DNA of 64,000 nucleotides from Leptotrichia wadei (lineage in GTDB: Bacteria > Fusobacteriota > Fusobacteriia > Fusobacteriales > Leptotrichiaceae), in NCBI RefSeq assembly GCF_007990445.1, contig NZ_AP019841.1:1364001-1428000 (forward strand). Reading direction: 5' to 3'. Every line of letters begins with the position of its first letter. The stretch's first letter is position 1. The notes under the pieces are model-generated. The model was not told the origin of the DNA, did no database searches, and was given only the letters and a program-made list of their open reading frames with translations. Shown piece by piece: positions 9,141 through 18,303 of this stretch. Made by a program: the position numbers and the translations under genes.

Positions 9141-9698
9141 TTATTTATTCAATATATTTTTACATTTTACAATGTATTCAATTCCTGAAACTACAGTCAA
9201 TATCAGTGGAATAAGCAACAAAATATTATTTATTGTAAAACTGAAAGGTATCAAAATTATTAACGTAAGTGCTACCATTTGAGTTGCAGTTTTCCATTTT
9301 CCAAGTCTATCTGCCGCAATTACAGCTCCTTCAGCCGCTACGATTGAACGAAGCCCTGTTATTAGCAATTCCCTAAAAATTATAATTATTACGAACCACA
9401 AGCTAACTTGATTAAACTTTGCAAGTGTAACTAAAGCTGAAATAACAAGAATTTTATCAGCCAATGGATCCAGCAGCTTTCCTAAATTTGTAATCATATT
9501 GTATTTTCTTGCAATTTTTCCATCATAATAATCTGTAATCGCCGCTCCTACGAAAATAGCCGCTGAAAATATTCTCAACATTATAGCAATTCCTGTATTT
9601 TCTGAAAATTCCAAAGCTAAACTTAAGAAAATCACAAACGGAATAACCAAAATGATTCTCAACGTTGCTAATTTGTTGGGTAAATTCATTTTCATCAT
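9141..9698 (-). CDS. pgsA: CDP-diacylglycerol--glycerol-3-phosphate 3-phosphatidyltransferase
   Basis: Makes phosphatidylglycerol phosphate at the membrane. The CDP-alcohol phosphotransferase signature is intact: DGKIAR, then G and two aspartates in GKLLDPLADK (residues about 59-85). Multiple hydrophobic helices follow, and the length (185 residues) is typical. ATG 9698 is preferred over the GTG at 9704 because AGGAG lies seven bases before it. It is followed by yggT in the same direction. Confidence 0.9.
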   Translation of the reverse strand: MMKMNLPNKLATLRIILVIPFVIFLSLALEFSENTGIAIMLRIFSAAIFVGAAITDYYDGKIARKYNMITNLGKLLDPLADKILVISALVTLAKFNQVSLWFVIIIIFRELLITGLRSIVAAEGAVIAADRLGKWKTATQMVALTLIILIPFSFTINNILLLIPLILTVVSGIEYIVKCKNILNK

Positions 9699-9781
9699 TT
9701 CCACACTCCTTTATAATTATTTTTAGTCATTTGTAAAATTCTAAAAATTACGACAAGCATTGTATTTTTTTTATGTTTCTG

Positions 9782-9803
9782 ACAAGGGGCCAAGACCCCT
9801 TGT
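9782..9803. repeat. dispersed palindromic repeat, copy 1
   Basis: ACAAGGGG and CCCCTTGT are 8-bp perfect arms around a 6-base loop CCAAGA. It is one member of a family found at five intergenic places in this window and lies between pgsA and pnp, which point the same way. Confidence 0.75.
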
Positions 9804-9910
9804 GATTATAAACACTGCTATTATTCAATCTTTATATTTTTTACTTCGACAATTGCCTAAATTTATTATTTTTACTTTTTTTAATATTCAAATACATTTA
9901 ATTATTTTGA

Positions 9911-9928
9911 CAAGGTTGAATCTCCTTG
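9911..9928. repeat. dispersed palindromic repeat, degenerate copy 2
   Basis: CAAGG and CCTTG arms around an 8-base loop, just downstream of pnp. It fits the family consensus only in the arms, so it is a weaker member. Confidence 0.4.
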
Positions 9929-9963
9929 CAGCAGAATATTTATTTTACATATAATCAAATCTA

Positions 9964-12063
9964 TTACAACAATGCTTTCATGCTTAAATTAAATTTATCT
10001 TCATTTTCCATCGAAATTACTTTAACTCTTACAATTTGCCCTTCTTTTAGTGCATCTTCAGTCTTTTCAACTCTCTTGTTGCTTATTTCTGAAATATGCA
10101 AAAGCCCTTCCTTTCCTGGTAATACTTCCACAAATGCACCAAATTTCATCAATTTTGTAACTTTTCCTTCATAAATTCCATTTAACTCAACAGACTGTGT
10201 CTGATTTTTTACAAGTTCCAATGCTTTTTTCATATTTTCAGAATCTTTTCCAAAAATTGAAACAGTTCCATCATCATCAATATCTATTGAAACTCCAGTT
10301 TCATCAATAATCGCTCTAATAACTTTTCCTCCAGGCCCAATAAGTCCCGCAATTTTATCAGGATTAATTTTAAGAACCTCAATTTTTGGCGCATTTTCAG
10401 AAACTTCAGCCCTAGGTTCGCTTATTACAGCTTCCATTTTATCAATAATGAACATTCTTCCTTCCAAAGCCTGTTTTAAAGCAATTTCCATTATTTCTCT
10501 TGTAATTCCTTCAATTTTTATATCCATTTGAATCGCAGTAATTCCATCTTTTGTACCTGCAACTTTAAAGTCCATATCTCCAAGATGATCTTCAAGTCCT
10601 TGAATATCAGTAAGTACAGTAAACGTGTCTCCTTCTTTTATAAGCCCCATTGCAATTCCTGCAACTGTTGATTTTATAGGCACTCCAGCTGCCATTAATG
10701 CAAGCGATCCTCCACAAATTGTCGCTTGTGATGAAGATCCGTTGGATTCTGTAATTTCAGAAACAAGTCTTACTGTATATGGGAATTTATCTTGATCTGG
10801 CATAACATGCTTTAATGCTCTTTCAGCTAAATTTCCATGTCCCAGTTCACGTCTTCCAGGCGCTCTCATAAATCCAGCTTCTCCAACTGAATATGGTGGG
10901 AAATTATAGTGCAGGAAGAATTTTTTACGTGTTTCATCTTCCATTCCGTCAATAATTTGCTCATCTTCTTTACTTCCAAGTGTCGCAACAACCAATGCCT
11001 GAGTTTCTCCACGTGTAAACAATGCTGAACCGTGTGGTACTGGAAGTGTATCTATTTCCACATCAATTGGACGGATTTCAGTAGTTTTTCTTCCATCAGC
11101 CCGATATTGCTTGTACAAAATAGCATCTCTCACAAGTCTTTTTTCCACATCTCTGTAATATTTTTTAAATTCCTTTTCAAGATTTTCGTCAATTTCTCTT
11201 TCTTCGCTTTCAAGTTTTTCAACATATCTTTCAAAAAGTTCTATTTCTAAATTATCAATCGCTTCATATTTTTCCAATTTACCAGGTGTCATAATCGCAT
11301 TTTCAACTTCATTTTCAAAGCTGTCAATAAACTCTTTAATTTCAGGCTCTACTTCCTTTTTTTCAAATTCATATTTTTTCACATCAAACTGTGACAAAAA
11401 TTTATCCTGCTCTGCACAAATTTCCTTAATTCTTTCGTGCCCAAACATAATAGCTTCCAGCATTACTTCCTCTGAAACTTCCTTAGCTCCAGCTTCTACC
11501 ATTGTTACCGCATCTTTTGTACCTGCAACTGATAATTGGATTTCACTTTCCAGAAGCTGTTCCCCTGTCGGATTCAAGATATATTCCCCATTAACATATC
11601 CAACTGTAACTCCAGCCACAGTTCCCGCAAACGGAATATCTGATAATCCCAATGCGGCAGAAACTCCGATTGTAGCCAGATTTTCAGGATAGTTCATTTC
11701 ATCATAAGAAAGAACTGTAATTACAATATGAACAGCATTTAAAAATCCTTCTGGAAATAACGGTCTTATCGGTCTGTCAATCAATCTTGAAATCAAGATT
11801 TCATCCGTTCCCGGCTTAGTTTCCCTTTTTATAAATCCTCCTGGAAATTTTCCAGATGCATAAAATTTTTCAATATAATCAACTGTAAGCGGGAAAAAAT
11901 CCTGCCCTTCCTTGACATCCTTACTTCTAGTCGCTGTAACTAAAAGCACAGTTCCCCCACATTGCACAATAACTGATCCCCCAGCCTGACGTGCAATTTT
12001 TCCAGTACTTATTTTAATTTGCCGGTTTCCTAAATTAAAACCGTAAGTCTTTTCATCAAACAT
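9964..12063 (-). CDS. pnp: polyribonucleotide nucleotidyltransferase (PNPase)
   Basis: Phosphorolytic 3'-to-5' exoribonuclease. The 699 residues comprise two RNase PH domains with the helical linker between them, including [14 protein letters not shown] and [14 protein letters not shown] in the second. A KH domain ([15 protein letters not shown], about 560-575) and a C-terminal S1 domain (about 625-695) follow. Full length. The ribosome site AGGAGG is six bases upstream. The 5' leader can fold into a long stem at the predicted transcript start, as in autoregulated pnp leaders. Confidence 0.96.
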   Translation of the reverse strand: MFDEKTYGFNLGNRQIKISTGKIARQAGGSVIVQCGGTVLLVTATRSKDVKEGQDFFPLTVDYIEKFYASGKFPGGFIKRETKPGTDEILISRLIDRPIRPLFPEGFLNAVHIVITVLSYDEMNYPENLATIGVSAALGLSDIPFAGTVAGVTVGYVNGEYILNPTGEQLLESEIQLSVAGTKDAVTMVEAGAKEVSEEVMLEAIMFGHERIKEICAEQDKFLSQFDVKKYEFEKKEVEPEIKEFIDSFENEVENAIMTPGKLEKYEAIDNLEIELFERYVEKLESEEREIDENLEKEFKKYYRDVEKRLVRDAILYKQYRADGRKTTEIRPIDVEIDTLPVPHGSALFTRGETQALVVATLGSKEDEQIIDGMEDETRKKFFLHYNFPPYSVGEAGFMRAPGRRELGHGNLAERALKHVMPDQDKFPYTVRLVSEITESNGSSSQATICGGSLALMAAGVPIKSTVAGIAMGLIKEGDTFTVLTDIQGLEDHLGDMDFKVAGTKDGITAIQMDIKIEGITREIMEIALKQALEGRMFIIDKMEAVISEPRAEVSENAPKIEVLKINPDKIAGLIGPGGKVIRAIIDETGVSIDIDDDGTVSIFGKDSENMKKALELVKNQTQSVELNGIYEGKVTKLMKFGAFVEVLPGKEGLLHISEISNKRVEKTEDALKEGQIVRVKVISMENEDKFNLSMKALL

Positions 12064-12088
12064 TTTTCCTCCTAAAATTTTTTATTTT

Positions 12089-12188
12089 TTAAGAAGGGAG
12101 CAAATAATAGTAAAGTTCTTTAATTACCTGATTTACTATTCAAATTAATAAAAAACTTTACAATTACTTACTCAAAATACCTTCTTAA
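12089..12188 (-). promoter_or_regulatory. structured 5' leader of pnp
   Basis: Two nested stems: TTAAGAAGG (12089-12097) pairs with CCTTCTTAA (12180-12188), and GTAAAGTT (12110-12117) pairs with AACTTTAC (12154-12161). The outer stem starts a few bases after the predicted transcript start near 12192. In Escherichia coli a similar stem is cut by RNase III and PNPase then represses its own message; the parallel here is inference. Confidence 0.5.
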
Positions 12189-12198
12189 AATTTCTATA

Positions 12199-12227
12199 AT
12201 TATACCATTTTTTCTAAATTTTTACAA
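12199..12227 (-). promoter_or_regulatory. promoter of pnp
   Basis: On the minus strand TTGTAA (12227 to 12222), a 17-base spacer, then TGG-TATAAT (12204 to 12199), an extended -10 element. Confidence 0.65.
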
Positions 12228-12274
12228 ATTTTTTAAAATACATATTTAAAATATCAAAAAATAAAATAAATATC

Positions 12275-12303
12275 TTGAACATTTTCATAAATTAAAGTAA
12301 AAT
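12275..12303 (+). promoter_or_regulatory. promoter of deoD
   Basis: TTGAAC (12275-12280), 17 bases, TAAAAT (12298-12303), 55 bases before the deoD start. It is divergent from the pnp promoter. Confidence 0.65.
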
Positions 12304-12357
12304 ATACTTAAGTGAAAAACTTTTCAGAAAAACAAAAAAATTCAGGAGGTAAAAACA

Positions 12358-13068
12358 ATGGCTACACCACATATCGGAGCAAACAAAGGAGATATTGCAG
12401 AAACTATATTACTGCCAGGAGATCCGCTTAGAGCAAAATATATTGCAGAAACTTTTTTGGAGAATGTCGTTCAATATAACAATGTTCGTGGAATGTTGGG
12501 ATTTACAGGAACTTATAAAGGAAAAAAAGTGTCTGTTCAAGGGACTGGAATGGGAGTTCCTTCAATTGGAATTTATGCACATGAATTAATTGCAGAATTC
12601 GGAGTAAAAAATTTGATTAGAATTGGAACTGCTGGTTCTTATCAGGAAAATGTAAAAATAAGAGATGTTGTACTTGCCATGTCAGCTTCAACTGATTCAG
12701 CTATTAACAAACTTAGATTTAACGGAGCAGATTATGCGCCGACTGCAAACGCCGAAATGCTTTTTAAAGCACACGAAATCGCTAAACAAAAAGGGCTTAA
12801 TGTAAAAGCTGGAAATGTATTTACAAGTGACACTTTTTACGGAGATGACCCAAATGCTTGGAAAAAATGGGCAAAATTTGGAGTTTTATGTGTAGAAATG
12901 GAAACAGCTCAGCTTTATACAACTGCGGCTAAATTGGGAGCAAATGCATTAACTTTGCTTACAATAAGTGATTCGTTTATAACTCACGAAGTTACAAGTG
13001 CCGAAGAAAGACAGACTACTTTTAACGAAATGATTGAAGTTGCGCTTGAAACTGCTATATCGCTTTAA
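12358..13068 (+). CDS. deoD: purine-nucleoside phosphorylase, DeoD type
   Basis: Phosphorolysis of purine (deoxy)nucleosides for salvage. The 236 residues match the hexameric low-mass class, starting [20 protein letters not shown]. It has the phosphate loop RIGTAGSYQ, the substrate segment VEMETAQL and the catalytic Asp in TISDSF. AGGAGG lies before the start. A 49-codon gene follows within ten bases and is probably cotranscribed. Confidence 0.96.
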   Translation: MATPHIGANKGDIAETILLPGDPLRAKYIAETFLENVVQYNNVRGMLGFTGTYKGKKVSVQGTGMGVPSIGIYAHELIAEFGVKNLIRIGTAGSYQENVKIRDVVLAMSASTDSAINKLRFNGADYAPTANAEMLFKAHEIAKQKGLNVKAGNVFTSDTFYGDDPNAWKKWAKFGVLCVEMETAQLYTTAAKLGANALTLLTISDSFITHEVTSAEERQTTFNEMIEVALETAISL

Positions 13069-13077
13069 GGAGGGAAA

Positions 13078-13227
13078 ATGGAGTTTTATAAAAGACTGAT
13101 TATAAAAATTTTGGAACGCAGTTCAGTTGGTTCTGATAACAGAATTCTGAAAAAGTTAAAAAGCGGTTATGACTTGACTCAAAGGGAAATGGCTGAACTG
13201 GAAGAATTATTAGAGCATATTTTATAA
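13078..13227 (+). CDS. small protein of unknown function after deoD
   Basis: 49 codons starting ATG at 13078, with AAGGAGGG overlapping the end of deoD upstream. The peptide is charged and predicted helical (MEFYKRLIIKILER at the start, EMAELEELLEHIL at the end). Tight coupling to deoD and a strong ribosome site support expression. No family is recognised. Confidence 0.6.
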   Translation: MEFYKRLIIKILERSSVGSDNRILKKLKSGYDLTQREMAELEELLEHIL

Positions 13228-13311
13228 CAGGTTTATTTTTTACAATTTCAAGGTATACTTGTTCGGAAATTATATATATTTAGAACTTGATAAATAGAAT
13301 TGTTCTAAAGT

Positions 13312-13330
13312 AAGGGGTCTTGACCCCTTG
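13312..13330. repeat. dispersed palindromic repeat, copy 3
   Basis: AAGGGGTC and GACCCCTT are perfect arms around TT. It lies between the small gene and the dipeptidase gene. Confidence 0.75.
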
Positions 13331-13382
13331 TAAAAATAAAAAAACTTGGTTATAAAACAGGTTTAATGAAAGGAAAGATAAA

Positions 13383-14870
13383 ATGAAAATAGAGAATTTA
13401 TATCCTGAAAAGGTTTTTCAATATTTTAGTGAAATTTCTAAAATACCGAGAGGTTCAAATAAAGAAAAAAAAATTAGTGACTGGATTGTGGAATTTGCAA
13501 AAGAAAGAAATTTAGAAGTTGTTCAGGACAAGGCGTTCAATGTGTTCATAAGAAAGCCTGCAACAGCTGGATATGAAGAATATTCGCCACTTATTCTGCA
13601 AGGGCATATGGATATGGTCTGGGAAAAAAATAAAAATACACAGTTTGACTTTGAAACTCAAGGAATTGAACTTGTTGTAGAAGATGGATTTTTGAAGGCA
13701 AAAGGAACTACGCTTGGGGCAGATAACGGAATTGCAGTGGCTTATGCGCTTGCGATACTTGACAGTGATGACTTGAAACATCCAGAACTTGAAATAATTC
13801 TTACAACTGATGAAGAAGATGGAATGAGCGGAGTTAATAATCTTGACTTTGGGATTTTTTCTGGAAAGACGCTTATAAACTTGGATACTGAAGAATATGG
13901 TCAAGTTTATGTAAGCAGTGCAGGTGGAGCAAGAATTTTTAATGAATTTAACTTTGATGCTGAAAAACTTGAAGATGACGATACTGTGATAAGTGTTGAT
14001 GTGAAGGGGCTTCTTGGAGGACATTCTGGAGCTGAAATTCATTTGGGGCTTGGGAATTCTAATAAAATTTTGGCAGATGTTTTGAATCATTTGAATAAAA
14101 AATATACGCTTTCAATAATGGATATTGATGGTGGAGAAAAGACTAATGCAATTCCTAGGGAGGCTGTGGCATTACTTGCTGTGAAACTTGAAGATGAAGA
14201 AGTCAGCGATTTTGAAAGATTGGCAAAATTAGCTTTTGAAAACGTGACAAAAGATTTTAAAATAATTGATAAAAATCCTGTTATTGAAGTTAAAGAAATA
14301 AAAAAAGAAGAATTGAAAAATCAAGGAAAAATGTCAATTTCCAATACAAATGCCGTTATTTCGTTTTTCCATGAATTTCCAAATGGAGTTATTGCAATGA
14401 GCAAGGATATTGAAGGACTTGTGGAAACTTCAATAAATTTAGGAGTTATAAAAACTGAAAATAAAGACGGGAAAATTAATATAAAAGTTCAATCATTGCC
14501 TAGAAGTTCGGTAAATAAATCGCTTGAAAAATTATTGAACGATGTGAAGGAACTTTCTGAAAAATATGAAGTGGCTGTAAAAATAAATTCGCCATATCCA
14601 TCTTGGGAATATCGAAAAGATTCAAAAATCCGTGATATTGTGGTAAATTCATTTAAGAAAATAACAGGGAAAGACCCTGAAATCAAGGCAATTCATGCTG
14701 GACTAGAATGTGGAGTTTTTGACAATAATATGGAAAATGTCGATATTGTTTCAATTGGGCCTAATATTTACGGTGCTCATACACCTGAAGAAAGAATGGA
14801 AATAGATTCTGTTGGAAAAACTTGGGAATTACTTCTAAAAGCTATGGAAGATTATAATATAAAAAAATAA
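13383..14870 (+). CDS. pepD: aminoacyl-histidine dipeptidase (PepD, M20 family)
   Basis: Cytosolic metallodipeptidase. Zinc ligands and catalytic residues are visible: His75 and Asp77 in LQGHMDMVW, Asp114 in GADNGIA, and the Glu pair 144-145 in TTDEEDG. A late His lies in NIYGAHTPEERM. 495 residues is the usual PepD length. The ribosome site AAAGGA is upstream. It is followed 33 bases later by ribonuclease M5. Broad dipeptide specificity is typical; the precise substrate is not deducible. Confidence 0.93.
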   Translation: MKIENLYPEKVFQYFSEISKIPRGSNKEKKISDWIVEFAKERNLEVVQDKAFNVFIRKPATAGYEEYSPLILQGHMDMVWEKNKNTQFDFETQGIELVVEDGFLKAKGTTLGADNGIAVAYALAILDSDDLKHPELEIILTTDEEDGMSGVNNLDFGIFSGKTLINLDTEEYGQVYVSSAGGARIFNEFNFDAEKLEDDDTVISVDVKGLLGGHSGAEIHLGLGNSNKILADVLNHLNKKYTLSIMDIDGGEKTNAIPREAVALLAVKLEDEEVSDFERLAKLAFENVTKDFKIIDKNPVIEVKEIKKEELKNQGKMSISNTNAVISFFHEFPNGVIAMSKDIEGLVETSINLGVIKTENKDGKINIKVQSLPRSSVNKSLEKLLNDVKELSEKYEVAVKINSPYPSWEYRKDSKIRDIVVNSFKKITGKDPEIKAIHAGLECGVFDNNMENVDIVSIGPNIYGAHTPEERMEIDSVGKTWELLLKAMEDYNIKK

Positions 14871-14903
14871 AAAATTTTTAAAAGTAGAAAAAGGAAATAT
14901 TAA

Positions 14904-15488
14904 ATGGAAAAAAAGCCAAATACACAAAATAAAAAAATAAAAATAAAGGAAATTATAGTAGTCGAAGGGCGAGATGACATAACAGCCATAAAAAGAGTTG
15001 TAGATGCACATATTATCGCCCTAAACGGCTTTTCTGCATTATCCAAAAAAACAATAAATAAAATGGTTGAATTATCCCAAAATAACGATTTAATTTTATT
15101 TACAGATCCTGATTTTGCAGGGAAAAAAATTCGAGATACGTTAAAAAGATATATTCCAAATATAAAGCATGCCTTTGTCAGTCGAAAGGATGCGACTAGA
15201 AATGATAATATCGGAGTGGAAAATGCCAATGATGAAGCAATTTTAGATGCGTTAAAAAATGTTATTACGGCTCATCAAAATGTTGAAAACAGATTCAATA
15301 TCAGTGACTTGATTGATAATGGATTTGTTTCTGGAAATAATTCAAAAGAACGCAGAATAATGCTGGGAGACTTGTTAAAAATCGGCTATTATAATGCAAA
15401 GCAGCTTTTAAAGGCCCTTAATTCATTTAACATTTCACGGGAACAATTTGAAGAAGCGGTAAAAAAAATAAATGAGAAGAATATGTGA
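14904..15488 (+). CDS. rnmV: ribonuclease M5
   Basis: Processes 5S rRNA precursor in low-GC bacteria. The 194 residues carry an N-terminal Toprim domain with the catalytic Glu in VVEGRDD and the aspartates of LFTDPDFAGK. The C-terminal M5 part includes RRIMLGDLLKIGYYNAKQLL. It is often followed by ksgA, but here a repeat-filled gap and the convergent prfB come next. Confidence 0.9.
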   Translation: MEKKPNTQNKKIKIKEIIVVEGRDDITAIKRVVDAHIIALNGFSALSKKTINKMVELSQNNDLILFTDPDFAGKKIRDTLKRYIPNIKHAFVSRKDATRNDNIGVENANDEAILDALKNVITAHQNVENRFNISDLIDNGFVSGNNSKERRIMLGDLLKIGYYNAKQLLKALNSFNISREQFEEAVKKINEKNM

Positions 15489-15540
15489 ACTTATATTTTT
15501 TCCCATTGAAAGTAACGGATTTATTATAAATTCTATTTAA

Positions 15541-15560
15541 CAAGGGAATCTTGACCCTTT
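15541..15560. repeat. dispersed palindromic repeat, copy 4
   Basis: AAGGG and CCCTT arms around AATCTTGA; one side keeps the core TCTTGA shared with the better copies. It lies between rnmV and prfB. Confidence 0.55.
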
Positions 15561-15632
15561 ACCAGAAAATAGAAGTTTTAAACTTCTTAAAATCTGTCAT
15601 AGAAAACTATAATCAAAATAAATATTATAAAA

Positions 15633-15652
15633 CAAGGGATCTTGATCCCTTG
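15633..15652. repeat. dispersed palindromic repeat, copy 5 (best match)
   Basis: CAAGGGATC-TT-GATCCCTTG, a perfect 9-bp stem. With copy 3 it defines the family consensus. Confidence 0.8.
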
Positions 15653-15695
15653 CTAAAAAATTTCATAATAAATTTACTGTTTAAATAATAGAGAA

Positions 15696-15756
15696 TTTGT
15701 GTAAACTAACAGATAAATCCAGCAAATTCAGTACTTTGCTATTCTATTTACACAAA
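15696..15756. terminator. two-stem hairpin between convergent rnmV and prfB
   Basis: An outer 10-bp stem TTTGTGTAAA (15696-15705)/TTTACACAAA (15747-15756) encloses a 6-bp stem AGCAAA/TTTGCT (15721-15740). It sits 26 bases after the prfB stop, where a terminator is expected, but lacks a clean T run, so the role is uncertain. Confidence 0.45.
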
Positions 15757-15781
15757 AATTTTTATACTCTCAAATAACAAA

Positions 15782-16877
15782 TTAAGACTTAGCATATTTC
15801 AGATATTCATTTATAAATAAATCAATATCTCCATCCATAACTTTTTCAACATTTCCCTCTTCAGCCTTTGTCCTATGATCCTTAACCATTTTATAAGGCT
15901 GAAAAACATAAGAACGTATTTGACTTCCCCATTCGATTTTAGATTCAGTTCCCTTTAATTCTGCCATTTCCTTTTCCCGTTTTTCCAGTTCCAATTCAAA
16001 TAATTTAGATTTTAATATTTTCATTGCAGTTTCACGGTTTTTCAGCTGTGAACGCTCATTTTGGCAGGTAACTACGGTATTTGTTGGGATATGAGTGATT
16101 CTAACGGCTGAATCTGTTGTATTTACATGCTGCCCTCCAGCGCCACTTGCCCTATAAGTATCAATTTTCAAGTCTTCTGGACGAATATCAATTTCAACGT
16201 CATCTTCTATTTCAGGTGTAACATTCACTGCGGCAAATGAAGTATGCCGTCTGGCATTTGAATCAAATGGTGAAATTCTGACAAGTCTGTGAACTCCTTT
16301 TTCCCCTTTTAAATAGCCATAAGCATAGTTCCCCTTTATATTTAGCGTAATGCTTTTAATTCCAGCTTCTTCCCCAGCCAGGCTGTCAAGCACTTCAACC
16401 TTAAAATTATGCCGATTTGCCCATCTGTCATACATTCTGTAAAGCATTTCAGCCCAGTCACATGCCTCTGTCCCTCCAGCCCCTGAATTTATCGTAAGAA
16501 TCGCATTATTCATATCATATTCTTCATCCAGAAGCAATTTTGTCTTAAAATTGTCAATTTCATTTTTCAAATCCTGTGACTTCTGCTCAAGCTCATTTTC
16601 AAACGAATTATCTCCCATTTCAATAAATTCAATAATTGTAGAAACATCTTCAAATAGTCCATTTAACTTATCATACTCTTCAAGCAATTTTTTCTTTGCG
16701 CTAATATTTTTCAATATTTCCTGACTGTTATCCGTATTCCAGAAGTCTGCTTCAAATGTCCTTTTTTCCAATTCATTAATTTCATTTTTTAAATTTTCAA
16801 TGTCAAAGATGCCTCCTGATTTCTTCAATATTAACTTCATTTATTTCATTTTGTTTTTTTATTTCAAATAAATCCAT
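15782..16877 (-). CDS. prfB: peptide chain release factor 2, with programmed +1 frameshift
   Basis: Terminates translation at UGA and UAA. The first 24 codons start at ATG 16877 (MDLFEIKKQN) and reach an in-frame TGA at 16805-16803. A +1 shift at CTT-TGA-C joins them to the long frame, giving about 364 residues, normal for RF2. The long frame contains the GGQ peptidyl-hydrolysis motif in RASGAGGQHVN and the class I release-factor domains. An ATG at 16840 in the long frame would give a wrong N-terminus. The arrangement is the known RF2 autoregulation: low RF2 favours the shift. The ribosome site is GAGG, nine bases before the ATG at 16877. Confidence 0.96.
16802..16817 (-). promoter_or_regulatory. 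prfB programmed frameshift site
   Basis: Minus strand reads AGG AGG CAT CTT TGA C. The Shine-Dalgarno-like AGGAGG lies three bases before the CTT slip codon, and the UGA is followed by C, a weak termination context. All elements of the classical RF2 site are present. Confidence 0.95.
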
Positions 16878-17032
16878 ATTTTTTGCCTCTTTCTTTTTAT
16901 TTTTTTCTTTTTCAAAATTCTCTTTTTTTCAAAATTTTAGGAAAATATAAATATTAAAAGAAGCTGCTCTAAAAAAACAGCCTCTCTTTAAGTTTTTGGA
17001 AAATAAAAACTTTTTTATATTTCAGATAATAA

Positions 17033-18067
17033 TTATTTTCTTAAACCTTCAACAACTTTACCAGTTTCTTCGTTATACCAAACTTCATTTTTCAATGGTT
17101 CTTCTTTAACATAAGATAAGATGTTATTGAATGTTGCTTCAGCGATGTTATCCAATGCTTCTGTTGTTAGGAAGGCTTGGTGAGAAGTTAGCACAACATT
17201 GTTAAATGATAACAATCTAGCTAATAAATCATCTTCTAGCACACTTGCTGATTCATCTTCAAAGAAGTAGCTGCTTTCATTTTCATAAACATCAAGTCCA
17301 GCTCCACCAATTTTTTTATCTTTTAATCCTTCAACTAATGCTTCTGTATCAATTAATCCACCTCTGGCAGCATTAATGATAATAACACCGTCTTTCATCT
17401 TAGCAATAGTATCTTTGTTAATTGTATGTCTTGTTTCAGGGAATAATGGACAATGCAATGAAATTACATCAGATTTTGCAAATACTTCATCTAATGTCAC
17501 ATAAGTGAAATTTTCTTCTTTTGCAGCTTGTTCATTAGGGAATTTATCATAACCAATAACTTTCATTCCTAATCCATTTAAAATTCTTATGAAAATTCTT
17601 GCTATTCTACCAGTTCCTATAATTCCAGCTGTCTTACCATTCAAGTCCATTCCAGTTAATCCTGCTAGGCTGAAGTTTCCTTCTCTTGTTCTGTTATAAG
17701 CCTTGTGAGTTTTTCTATTTACTGACATAAGAAGTGCTAACGCATGTTCAGCAACAGCATACGGTGAGTATGCAGGAACTCTTAAAACGGTAATTCTGTT
17801 TTCACGGGCAGCTTTTAAATCAATATTGTTGTAACCAGCACATCTTGCCGCAATTACTCTAACTCCATTTTTTGAAAGTATATCCAATACTTTCGCATTT
17901 AAGTCATCATTTACGAATGTACATACAACATCTTGATATTTTGTAAGCATTACATTTTTCAAGCTTAATTTTTCCTCAAAATAAGTAATATTAGCTCCAA
18001 AAGTTTCATTCCATTTGTCAAAAAATTCGATATCATAAGGTTTTGCATCGAAAACTACAATTTTCAT
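17033..18067 (-). CDS. ldhA: D-lactate dehydrogenase (fermentative, 2-hydroxyacid dehydrogenase family)
   Basis: Reduces pyruvate to D-lactate with NADH. The 344 residues have the NAD-binding segment GIIGTGRIARIF (about 147-158). The active-site Arg is in NAARGGLIDTEAL, followed by an acidic residue in the GLDVYENES stretch and the catalytic His in TSHQAFLT. The N-terminus MKIVVFDAKPYD matches the LdhA subclass rather than generic members. Lactate is a main end product of Leptotrichia, so this fits the presumed host. Confidence 0.92.
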   Translation of the reverse strand: MKIVVFDAKPYDIEFFDKWNETFGANITYFEEKLSLKNVMLTKYQDVVCTFVNDDLNAKVLDILSKNGVRVIAARCAGYNNIDLKAARENRITVLRVPAYSPYAVAEHALALLMSVNRKTHKAYNRTREGNFSLAGLTGMDLNGKTAGIIGTGRIARIFIRILNGLGMKVIGYDKFPNEQAAKEENFTYVTLDEVFAKSDVISLHCPLFPETRHTINKDTIAKMKDGVIIINAARGGLIDTEALVEGLKDKKIGGAGLDVYENESSYFFEDESASVLEDDLLARLLSFNNVVLTSHQAFLTTEALDNIAEATFNNILSYVKEEPLKNEVWYNEETGKVVEGLRK

Positions 18068-18108
18068 TTCATATTCCTCCTAAAATTTATTATTATCTTT
18101 CTATGTTC

Positions 18109-18138
18109 ATTATAGCAAAAAAAAATAGATTAAGTCAA
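18109..18138 (-). promoter_or_regulatory. promoter of the D-lactate dehydrogenase gene
   Basis: Minus strand TTGACT (18138 to 18133), 18-base spacer, TATAAT (18114 to 18109). Confidence 0.7.
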
Positions 18139-18260
18139 ATAGTTTTGCAATATTTTCTTATTTTTTATTTAATCTAACTTATTCCCTAAAAATAAAAAAA
18201 TATTTTATTCATTTTTTACACTATTCTTCCACTTAAAATAGTGATTTTACTATTGTTATT

Positions 18261-18296
18261 CAAAAAAACAAAAAATGACTCATTTCTGAGTCATTT
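18261..18296 (-). terminator. terminator of the coiled-coil protein gene
   Basis: Perfect 10-bp stem AAATGACTCA (18273-18282)/TGAGTCATTT (18287-18296) with loop TTTC, followed on the minus strand by a T-rich run. Confidence 0.85.
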
Positions 18297-18303
18297 AACC
18301 GCC

